A stretch of DNA of 64,000 nucleotides from Microstegium vimineum. Its lineage: Eukaryota > Streptophyta > Magnoliopsida > Poales > Poaceae. Positions 42,480 to 51,470 of this stretch are shown here, piece after piece. Within the stretch, counting starts at the first letter, position 1; each line of letters starts with the position of its first letter. The notes below the pieces were generated by a model, which saw only the letters and a program-made list of their open reading frames with translations, was not told the origin of the DNA and searched no databases. The stretch lies in the NCBI GenBank assembly GCA_022036555.1, contig CM039137.1, positions 26,281,862-26,345,861 on the forward strand, read 5' to 3'. The translations under genes were made by a program, and so were the position numbers.

Positions 42480-43300
42480 TCTCGATCCAGCAGATGGGGA
42501 CCAAGCACCCATGTGGCCATGTTCATCGTAGTAAGCGGTAACGCGGGAACGTGGATCTTGCTGCGGCATGGCAGCAACCCCCGCCCTAGCGGACGTGTCC
42601 GGCAAATTATTGAGTGGAGATAGGGACATGGGTGTACTGCGGTGTGTTTGGATCGAGAGTCTAAAGTTTAGACCTTGTCATATTGAATATTTAGATGATA
42701 ACTAGGAGGACTAAACATGAGAAAATTAAAAAACTAATTACATGAGAGTAAACTAATTAGCAAGATAAAACTATTAAGCCTAATTAATTCATCATTAACA
42801 CATGTTGATTGTAGCACTACATTGTCAAATCATAGACTAAATAGGTTTAATAGATTCGTCTCACAAAATAGTCTCCGGCTGACAAATTAGTTTCGTAAAT
42901 AGTCTATATTTAATACTTCATATATCAAATATTCAATGTGACGAATCTAAACTTTAGCGCACATGAAACAAACACCCCGTCCCAAACACAGAACTCGTGC
43001 GTCGCATGGGGAAATGGCAAAGGGCAGTGCAATTTGCAGTTCATTTTTCCCCCCTGCAGTCAACTGCTCCAGGCCAACTCTCAATATATATACTCCATGC
43101 GCGTGGAGTGCTCATCATATATCGTTGATTTCGAGATGGAAGACAAGACTAGGAATTAAAAAAAACTAGCCGAACACGTCAGTCTATGATCGATCCTGCT
43201 ATGTGCATGTGTAGCTCTGATCGGCTGTTATATGTCTGGTTATTATCAATTAAGCACGTACAAATCAAGACCCACTAGGCCCTCCATTATTTCCACCTGA
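42480..43300. repeat. Segmental duplication, copy 2 (with MITE insertion)
   Basis: Matches 40875-41560 block by block except for the inserted stretch 42640-42978. Confidence 0.7.
42640..42978. mobile_element. MITE, about 340 bp, inserted in duplication copy 2
   Basis: Left GGTGTGTTTGGATCGAGAGT and right (minus) GGGGTGTTTGTTTCATGTGC carry inner inverted repeats around CTAAAGTTTAG. It resembles the GGGTGTTTGG Tourist group. It interrupts the match with copy 1 at one point only. Confidence 0.65.
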
Positions 43301-43824
43301 CGACAAGGACATCTTTAAACAAGTTAATCTTATGTCATTGAATCTAAATTTATCTTAAGTCATTTTTTTTAAAAAAAAACTTATCAATATTTTTATAACA
43401 TCAAATTAGTATCATTACATATACAATAGAATATATTTTTATAATGTTTACTTATTTTATACCATAGATATTGTTATTTTTTTATAAAGTTAGTAAATAA
43501 ATTTAAAGATAAATTAACTTGCATGAATTCTAAAAATTAATATATTTGGAAGGGAGTCTAAAGTGATCCAGAACAAGATTGAAGGGGTTCGTTGATCTCT
43601 TCTTATTTCTCTAATCTCTGTATTTTTTTTTCTCTTCTATTCTTCTCCCTCAACCTCTCAGAAAAGATTGAAGGAGAGTTGATCTCTTTTTTCTATAATC
43701 TCTCTATTTTTTTCTATATTTTCATTGATATATATATACCGGCTATGGAGCCTCACCAGCCCGCCTTTAGATTCGTCCCTAATCTGAAGAGTACAATAAT
43801 ACACTAATGACGCGCGAATCTTAT
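43301..43824. other. AT-rich intergenic DNA
   Basis: Degraded MITE-like sequence (about 43340-43560) and a CT-rich stretch. No gene recognised. Confidence 0.4.
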
Positions 43825-45075
43825 TGTCGGTGTTATGATCCAGGGGGTCAAGACCACCAGCTAGTAAATTTGTATACTGCGTGCTCCCTCTCCCAGACGT
43901 GATGCGAGAAGAACACAAGATTTATCCTGGTTCGGGCACAGAAGGCCCTACGTCCAGCGGGGGAGGATGGATTGTATTATCTCGCACCGAAGTGCTCGTA
44001 CAGGGGGGTACAAGCTGGTTTACACGGGGGTGCTCATGATGAGCTGAGACCTAGGGCTAGCGGGGCTATCCTAGGTGGTCGGTTGATTGCTTGAGAGGTC
44101 GATCAAGCAATCGGGTGTGTGGCGTACGAGAGTCAGAGCTGATGTCCGAATGCGAATACCCATGCCCTCTTCTATCCCGGCGTCCCCTTTTATAGACCAA
44201 GGGGAGGCCGGAGAGTACAGAGTCCTAAACTGTAGCGGCATGGGAGGCGTGTCCATGGCGTCATGCTGGCGAAGGGACATCGATCACTGTGGCGGCGTGA
44301 CCTTCCCGTCCTTCCGGTGTTCAAAGCGTGGTGATGGTTGACTGGGCATCACCGCACAGCATGGCGCAGCAGGGTTGACCTTCGGAAGATGGGTGCGAGT
44401 CCCACAGCTGAAGCGGGACGGAGCGGACGGGATGGGTCCCATACCAGAGTGGTTGGAGGCAGGGGTCGAGCCCTCTGGTCGAGGGGGGGTCGAGACCAGC
44501 GTGGCCCTGTCGTATCCCTGAAGACACAGTCGAGGGATGTCCTGTTCACGGCTCGAGGAGGTGCCTTTGGGGTCCGTGCTTGCGACGTGGCTACAGCGGC
44601 AACACAGTTGACGGAGATCCAGGGCATGGGCGGTGAGCTGATGGATTTGACCGTGGTAGTGGACGCCCATGGCGTTAGGCGGGGGTAGGTAGGCGCATCG
44701 GATCCCCTTTAACCCATACCGGGAGCAGGTAAGTCGGTCGAGCTTCCTTCTCAGGGGTCGTTCGTTCGACCCCTGTCCGTCATTCGGTGGGTTGAGACGG
44801 AGGCGGAGGCGGAGGGGTCGCTCGTTCGACCCCTGTCCGTCAGTTGGGGTCGAGGCGGAGGCGGAAGGGTCGTTCGTTTGACCCCTTGTCCGTCTATTTT
44901 TCCAGAAATGGGCCGGCCCACGACTAGTTGTTGTGGCCGGTGCGGGGGGCCTTCGTGTGATGGGCCTTTCTTCATGGACTCGAGCGGTTGATCGGATCCT
45001 GTCTTAAAAATGGTTGCTATGCGGAGCGTTAGTTTATCGAAGGGTTTAGGGTACCCCTTACCTTTGTACCCGACA
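43825..45075 (-). repeat. Gypsy LTR, 1.25 kb
   Basis: Bounded by TGTCGGTGTTATGATCC and TTTGTACCCGACA. It includes CACAAGATTTATCCTGGTTC, a block very common in grass gypsy LTRs. The minus-strand sequence just before it (GAGGCTCGGGGCTAC) resembles the polypurine stretch that precedes a 3' LTR. Confidence 0.7.
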
Positions 45076-45327
45076 GTAGCCCCGAGCCTCTGTGCGGATA
45101 AGAAGAATCCGCATAGGGGCTTTTGGCATTGACATGCAGAGTTAGTAGGAGGTTCGATTCTCCGCGGGGGTAGCCCCCGAGGCCTCAGAGGAGTGATTAA
45201 GAACTCCTCTGGGGGCTTTGACGTGTGTTTTATCGAGGGGATTTAGGATTACCTGGACTTGTGGCGCCCTACCGAGCGGTCGATTCCGTTTGCCAGGTTA
45301 TGGGCGTCCCACTTCCTGAAAAAAGGG

Positions 45328-46080
45328 AGTGCTCGAGGGTGGCTGTCGAACCCTTCCGAGGGCCAGCCTTCGCTCCCTCGAGTGTTACACTGGAGTCATA
45401 GTGCCCCTACTGATGGGTCAACTCTGCCTGCCAGGCTACGAGTGTTTTCGACCCTCTTTCGTCGAGGGGTGCCGTGCGTAGTCTGGCCCTCGAGCCCGCG
45501 TGGCTGGGCTTTCACTACCTCCTAGCGTCCTTCCCACGGATCCTTGCGTTCGGATTGTGGGGCGAAGAGCATCGTGCTATCCTTGTTAGGACGAGCCTCG
45601 AAGTCCTCTGTGAGCTGGTGTCGGGCAGAAATCCATAGAAATCGTGCCCGGTACGGGTAAAAATCCAAGTGAGAACTCGTGCCCCATTCGATAGGGGTCG
45701 ATAGAAGCCCTGAGGCGTTCTCATTAAGCAAGACCGTATGGCTTACCTAGGTGCCAACTCCGTTCGATGGGAGTTGGTGGCTCGATGCCTCTCGGCGTAG
45801 GGATCCTTGGGTATTCCGTGGTTATGCCTCAGATATGTCCCGGGCGGGGGGGGCTCGAGAGTTCGTTCTCGAGCTAGGGGCTCGCGCCGGCCCCCCCTGG
45901 GTCATCCCTGACTCGAGTACTCGAGGGCGGCTGTGAAACCTATTCGTGGGGCCAGCCTTCGCCCCCTCGAGATTTAGGGGTGGACCGGAGTCTGTAACCC
46001 TGGGTCCTTCCTGACCTTAGGTACTCGAGGGTGGCTGTCGAACCCTATGCAAGGGCCAGCCTTTGCTCCCCCGAGATTTT
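45328..46080. repeat. Three dispersed hairpin units in the gypsy spacer
   Basis: A unit of about 50 bases starting CTCGAGGG, then TGGCTG, and ending CAGCC then CCCTCGAG occurs at 45332-45381, 45923-45971 and 46023-46075. Each can fold on its own ends. Confidence 0.75.
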
Positions 46081-46342
46081 GACGGACGGGCCGACGTCGG
46101 TTGCTTACCTCCGAAGATAATGCCCACTGCTGCGCGCTGTCCGCCGTAGGCGCGCCTTTTTAGGAGGTGTCCGTTCGACTGTAACCGCAGCAGGAGTAGG
46201 GCGTGGCGCAGAGTGCGGTGTGGAACCCGATGACGCGACGGGTGCGCCTTATCCTGGAGGAATATGAGGAGGCAGTAGGTGGGCGCATTAAATGCGGAGA
46301 CTTACTTGCCTTTTCGTCGGATCTGCCGGTTGAGCTTCCGGT

Positions 46343-46350
46343 TATAAATA
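46343..46350 (+). promoter_or_regulatory. TATA box before the antisense gypsy ORF
   Basis: TATAAATA lies 176 bases upstream of ATG 46526 on the plus strand, opposite to the element's own transcription. Confidence 0.45.
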
Positions 46351-46525
46351 CTGAAGGCGGGGAGTCGGCTGCCTCCTTCTCGACATTGCCTTCCCTGCCT
46401 TCTTCTCGCCATCGCCTTAGTCGCCCTCCGAGCCGGACCTCTGCGCGCGCGCGAGAGTAAGGAGAGGAGAGATTGGGAACATACCTTCCACCCCCACATC
46501 CGAGCACACCAGTCTCCCTGCACTC

Positions 46526-47115
46526 ATGGCCAGCTACAGCCTGCGCGGCCCTGATGCCTGGCTCCCGTCGTCGGCGACCGTGGCGCGCCTGGGAGACCTG
46601 GTGGAGAGCGGTCTTCTCCGGCCCATCACCTCCGTCGACCGGCCGGAGTGGGTAGTGCCGCCGAGGGAAGATGCCGAGCCCAACCCGCCGGAGGGTTACG
46701 TGGTCAGCTTTGAAGCCTTCCACCGGGCGGGACTGGGTGCCCCCCCAACCGTCTCCTGCGCGGGATCCTCCACTACTACGGCGTGGAGCTCCAGCACCTT
46801 TCCCCCAACGGTATCTGTCATGCGGCGGTTTTCACCGTCGTGTGCGAAGGATACCTGGGGATGGAGCCGCACTGGAAGCTGTGGCTCCACCTGTTCGAGG
46901 CGAGCATGTTCCATGCCTCGGCTGGGAGCGGCAGCCGCAGGGTGGTCAGGACGGGGTGCTGCAGCATCGCCCTCAAGAGGGCGGACAATTGGATCCCGGC
47001 GAAGCTTACGTCGAGCCACTCCGGATGGCACTCCGGGTGGTTCTACCTGAGGAACGACGACGGCCTGCTTCCCGCCTACACCGGGAGGACAATCGACTCG
47101 AGGCCCGACCACTAG
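46526..47115 (+). pseudogene. Antisense gypsy ORF with 'gypsy type transposon' domain, broken
   Basis: It starts MASYSLRGPDAWLPSSATVA and contains GYVVSFEAFHRAGLGAPP. It then continues one frame over as GILHYYGVELQHLSPNGIC and LGMEPHWKLWLHLF. This is the domain I know as PF04195, found in proteins of plant gypsy elements. The frame changes at a run of seven C's (46740-46746) and a TAG ends it at 47113-47115. Similarity seems to go on after that stop (DVEKKKQSRLGHLLGT-type residues), so the stop is premature. Function unknown; this copy should be dead. Confidence 0.65.
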
Positions 47116-47353
47116 AGGTACGACGTCGAGAAGAAGAAGCAGTCACGCCTCGGTCACCTGCTCGGCACGATCGCCCGTCTGAAAGAGGCGGGACTCACGG
47201 CGGCGATCGTTGCGTCGGCCTTCCACCAGCGCCCCCCCTCAAATTGGTCCAAAATTGCACTAGTACAAAAACGAGACTATACAGGTGATTGTGTAGTCAT
47301 TTTATCGGGGACCTAATTTAACGATACATTTTCAAAAATAATCAACAACCATT

Positions 47354-48549
47354 TGAGGGGGAGCGAGAAGCCCATCAGAGGCAAACCGTCACGGCCCATC
47401 GGCCCGCGGGACGAAAAGCGCGGGGGTCGCCACCTAGACGGCCCACGAAGGCAGACGTACCCTGGGCGGGTTCGACTCCGTCTCGCCCGACGTCCTGAGG
47501 GGAGACGTGCCCGTACCTCCCTTCACGTCGGCATTCTCTGGCTTAAACCAATCCGTGCCTTCACGGTCAGGCCATTGGTTCCAGGAGACGTGTCAATAGT
47601 AGAGGAAAGACCTTTTTACCCCTATACGAATGGATAAGGTCGCTAGTCCTTAGCTGCCGACGTCGCGCCCTCTATAAGATAAGAACGGAGGTACAGAACC
47701 ACGTAGAATCGTACACTCCGTATAATCCGGGGCTCATGATAACACCCTAGCTCCTACCCAAACGAAGACATGACAAGTTCCCCAATCGGGACGGGACGAA
47801 GCAAGGCACCTGGACAGGACGGAATCATGCCTCTCGCGAGGCGGAGACGGCCTCACACATCTCCGGCCCCTACAGGAGCTCATCGAACGAAAGTACAATG
47901 GGTACAGTGGGATCCTCTGAATAACGGAGTCCATTGGCTAAGCGTGGAGGAATCTCACCGTACGCAAAAAGAATGGGGGGAAGGTACAAACGGTGTACCA
48001 GCCAACGAAGCTGTAGGCATCCATGCCTCTATCCACTACGGGCTTAACCGGAACACCCCCCCCCCCCCGTATTCTCCGGCGAAGTGGTGGAAGGACGACA
48101 CGATACCCAGCCTCCGACCATGTACGAAGACAATAAGAATATAGTATTATGAGTACTCCGCATCCTTCTCGAAGAAGGCAAGGGCACCGCCTCTCAGGAT
48201 ATGCTCCTCGGTGCACACTTGTAACTCCTCCACCCTCCTTGCTACTATAAAAGGAGGGTGAGAGGGGACGACACCAAGACAAGCAACAAGCAATCAGACA
48301 ACCAAACGATCGAAGAACAACAAACGTAGAGCTAGAATACACTCATATACCAACGTATTCAGAGACTTGGGGCTCATACCCCCTCTCTCGACTAAGCTTG
48401 TAACCCACTCCAAGCAGAGATAAGGAACACGAGCAACTACACACTGGACGTAGGGATTTCTTGCCCGAACTAGTATAATCCTCTTGTCTCTCTATTCGGA
48501 ACCCGACACGCGTACAAGTTTACTTGTTGGTAGTTTCTAAACACCGACA
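47354..48549 (+). mobile_element. Solo gypsy-type LTR inside the CACTA element
   Basis: It begins TGAGGGGGAGCGAGAAG and ends TTCTAAACACCGACA. CATT occurs on both sides (47350-47353, 48550-48553); if the LTR started one base later the duplication would be CATTT. A TATA box (ACTATAAAAGGAGGG) lies at about 48243, and the segment CTTGTAACCCACTCC to CTTGCCCGAACTAGTATAAT is typical of the R-U5 part of grass LTRs. No internal domain remains. Confidence 0.55.
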
Positions 48550-48684
48550 CATTTCTACTGACGTTTTTCACAACCGTCTGCGTTGGGGTCAGTAAAAATG
48601 GGTCATTTATAAAACCGCCTGTAGAAATGGTTTAAAATAGAAAAAAGATTTAAATTGTGGAACAAGCCAGTAAAATCATGAACT

Positions 48685-48770
48685 GTGCTCTCGTGTTGAT
48701 TTGAACCCACAACCTCAGCCTCGCATGTACCCTCCCTTACCACTCCACCCATGAGTTACTTATGTCTATA
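48685..48770 (-). repeat. tRNA-like sequence (A box, B box) in the CACTA element
   Basis: On the minus strand GGGTGGAGTGGTAAGGG resembles an A box and GGTTCAAATC a B box about 35 bases later. The cloverleaf is not convincing, so this is a tRNA relic and not a gene. Confidence 0.35.
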
Positions 48771-48845
48771 TTCGGTTTTAGTTCGCTACATTCTATATTA
48801 AACCGAGTATAAATTGATTGTTTGAGTCACTAAACGAATTCAAAT

Positions 48846-49080
48846 GAAAAAGTTGTAAACTATAAAGTTTCATAACTTTTCGAGATCTACAACTTTTATT
48901 TAGGAAGTTTTTCCATCCGAGGTCGTTTACAAAAATTTGAATTTTAAATTTGACAAATTCGAACGTAGTTTTCGATGACAAGATGATTTTAAATGAAAAA
49001 GTTGTAAACTACGAAGTTTAATAATTTTTTGAGATCTACAACTTTTATTTATGAAGTTTTCCCATTCGAGCTTGTTTACA
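48846..49080. repeat. Tandem duplication, two units about 146 bases apart
   Basis: AAAAAGTTGTAAACTA, then AAGTTT and GAGATCTACAACTTTTATTT, occur at about 48846-48945 and 48992-49080. Confidence 0.75.
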
Positions 49081-49143
49081 AAAAATCAAAAAAATTAGTG
49101 TCGAGAGATTTTTAGTGGCGGATTTCTTACAGGCGGTTCTCTT

Positions 49144-49427
49144 TTTTTTAGAGTACACAGTACAACGCAGACACTCAACACGCACACACACTCGCCCTAC
49201 GAACACACGCACGCAAACCCTACCCCTATGAGCACCTTCGAAGGACTGAGCCGGCAAATCTTGAAGTTCACGAAGTCACCACAGGCATCTCGCTGTCGAC
49301 GGGAACGTCGCCTACCACTTAATGCGTAGCGCCGAAAAATTCTGGAATAAATCCAGAATAAAGTGTCGCACCCAAGATTTGAACCCTGGTTGGGAGCCCC
49401 CCAACCAATGGCCTTTGCCATTGCGCC
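49144..49427 (-). mobile_element. tRNA-derived SINE, about 284 bp
   Basis: Read on the minus strand it has a pol III-type head with an A-box-like GGCGCAATGGCAAAGG and a B box GGTTCAAATC. A body of about 230 bases follows and ends ACTGTGTACTCTAAAAAAAA. AAGAGAAC occurs on both sides (plus strand GTTCTCTT at 49136-49143 and 49428-49435), a target duplication as made by LINE-driven insertion. Confidence 0.62.
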
Positions 49428-49613
49428 GTTCTCTTGAGTAACCGTCTGTAGAAATCAAGTATTTGTACAGGCGGTTCTCTTCAGAATACCGCTTGTAGAA
49501 ATCGAGTTCCAGTGACTGTTCATAACCGTTTTATTTCTACTTACGTACGATAACTCAAACCGCCTGTGCTATTTTTTTAGGCGCTAGCAAAAACCTCTAT
49601 TCTACTAGTGTTG

Positions 49614-50216
49614 ATCAAAACGGTCCTAGACCTAAAACACAATGTTGGGTTTCTCCCAATAAACCTTCACAAATCAGTCTTCCCGGCCCTGGATGGCCTT
49701 GCTATATTAGACCTACCTCGGCTATGTTAATGGTCGATCTTGTGTGCCCTGAATGATCTTGCCCTTGCTAGATTTGACTGGATTTAGCATCAACAAGATC
49801 GATAAAAGCTACTCCTTTTATCTCTAAATAAATCGATTTTTAGAGCTATCTTAAGTTATTTTTTTATGTTTGATCAAATTCATACAAACAAGCACAAATA
49901 TTTAGGGCACAATGAATATTTTATGCTGATTTAATGCCATAAGTCTTAGCAATATGTTATATAGATTTAATTAAATTTAAGATATTTGATTTAAGAAAAT
50001 TCTAAATTATGGATTTATTCGAGTAGGGATGGAGTAATTCATCCATATTATTTGCCCGAGCAACTTGCTTATTCATTGATCGATCAGTGTGGGCTACAGT
50101 TCTAGCTGATGCAGCGGCAGCGCGTAGCACGAATGGGCGATCTGCTCATGCTGATGGGTAGAGGGTCATTATAATCTGCGCACGAAAAATGAATTGACGA
50201 CATGAAGTTTTTGCTG

Positions 50217-50255
<39 letters not shown>

Positions 50256-51310
50256 GCACATGATGAAAGCAAAGCAGACAAAGAAAGAAAAAAATATCTA
50301 AACCAAATTATTTTCAAGTAAATAAATCTAAATATTGTAACAAAACTACGGTATCTATATGTGTCATTTACGCGGTGTGGAAAGACATAGTAGTTTACAA
50401 TTCAATTAGTTAAAACTTGATTTTTGTCATGGTAATAATAAAAGACAAGAAAACTACAAGGATCGTCTTTGGGAAGGATTGCATATATGCATATGCATGT
50501 GAGCTATCCAAGTCGCACACTAATGCCTTGATACGCCCATGATTTTTTTATATATTTTAAATCCATGTCACTTCCTCATCATCTTCCTCCACGTCTGGTG
50601 TTCTATGCCCTGCCATCTCAACATGTCTACTCACCGAGTCAATCTTTCCACGTCTTTCGAACTAGAAAGTTTTACATTAGCATTGGCATTGTTAAAAAGA
50701 AGAAAAATAACCAAACAGAATGTGTCGATTCCAACCATCATAGTTTAAATCTGATAACTTTCATGGCAGTCACCTTGGATAGAACTTGTATATCCATGTG
50801 AATGGAGTGGTAAGAAATGGAAGAGAAGAGAGACGATAATAGGTTTAAGATTTAAGACAAGGTATTGACCCACGATAGCTATACAGAGTTCATGTTGGTA
50901 GACGCACCAGGGTGCATAGAGAAAGAAATAATACAAGCAAACAAAAAAACTATTAATGAAAATACTATCTTACAAGTTTCACCAACATCCACTATATGTT
51001 TTTACTATATACTAGATAATAAAAGTTAAATAATATATATTTCGACCCATAATTTCTCTTATATCGTCAATTGTTTTTCTTTTTTTTTAAAAAAAACATT
51101 ATTTTAGAAGCATTAGGACACAGATCTATTGATACAAGTTATAAGTCCGAAACTTTTAAAAAAGTTTACTAATTGTTGCTCAAATTTTAAGAAAACTTGA
51201 CTTCTCTCTGATGAAAATATATATGTTTACCGATCGAGGGAGTAGTTGAAACACGGTGTCGTGATACACGTTGTTTTGTTTCTAATAACGCTCGACGGCT
51301 TAAATATATC
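49614..51310. other. Intergenic DNA upstream of LOX-B
   Basis: No gene recognised. A run of 33 G (50220-50252) stands out. The open frames of 63-78 codons near 50539-50936 have no family resemblance. Confidence 0.45.
50220..50252. repeat. Poly-G tract, 33 bases
   Basis: Uninterrupted G on the plus strand. The length may be an assembly estimate, as such runs are hard to sequence. Confidence 0.9.
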
Positions 51311-51350
51311 TATCTTCATGAGCCACCAGCTCGTCCACCGCTCTATAAAA
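51311..51350 (+). promoter_or_regulatory. LOX-B core promoter with TATA box
   Basis: TATAAAA at 51344-51350, 121 bases before the ATG, preceded by the block shared with LOX-A (TATCTTCATGAGCC, CCAGCTCGTC). Confidence 0.7.
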
Positions 51351-51470
51351 TGGCTGGCCTGCTCGCTCAGCGATCACTCACTACTCACACTCACACAGCA
51401 AGTAGCTCCAAACACCCATAAGGCCACAGCTAGCCACTTAGTTGCCGTTAGCTCTAGAACCGAACCGAAG

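Larger units (their letters stand above)
43825..47231 (-). mobile_element. Ty3/gypsy retrotransposon, truncated, minus orientation
   Basis: An LTR (43825-45075) is followed to the right by non-coding 3' DNA and a plus-strand ORF with the plant 'gypsy type transposon' domain. All similarity ends at about 47231. The order LTR, long spacer, antisense ORF fits Tat-lineage elements of grasses (RIRE2/Grande-like), which carry an antisense extra ORF between integrase and the 3' LTR. Gag, protease, RT, integrase and the other LTR are missing. The lineage is inferred. Confidence 0.6.
47258..49610. mobile_element. CACTA (En/Spm-like) non-autonomous transposon carrying nested insertions
   Basis: The left end CACTAGTACAAAAACGAG and the right end (minus) CACTAGTAGAATAGAGG form the terminal repeat. 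TTG lies on both sides (47255-47257, 49611-49613), the 3-bp duplication of CACTA elements. Subterminal motifs AACCGCCTGTAGAAAT and its complement recur at about 48613, 49130, 49440, 49470, 49490 and 49558. No transposase was seen. A solo LTR and a SINE sit inside. The left arm is short, about 95 bases before the LTR. Confidence 0.6.

Noticed and set aside
44071..45975. Frames of 60-130 codons in the gypsy LTR and spacer
   Set aside because: They lie in LTR and non-coding spacer and show no retroelement domain.
46696..47112. Minus-strand 138-codon frame over the gypsy ORF
   Set aside because: It is the antisense shadow of the domain-bearing plus-strand frame.
48685..48770. Functional tRNA gene
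   Set aside because: A- and B-box-like motifs are present but stems do not pair into a cloverleaf and no anticodon loop could be set.
51246..51470. In-frame N-terminal extension of LOX-B (75 residues)
   Set aside because: It begins upstream of the TATA box at 51344 and reads promoter DNA; the family start MFGNIGK is at 51471.
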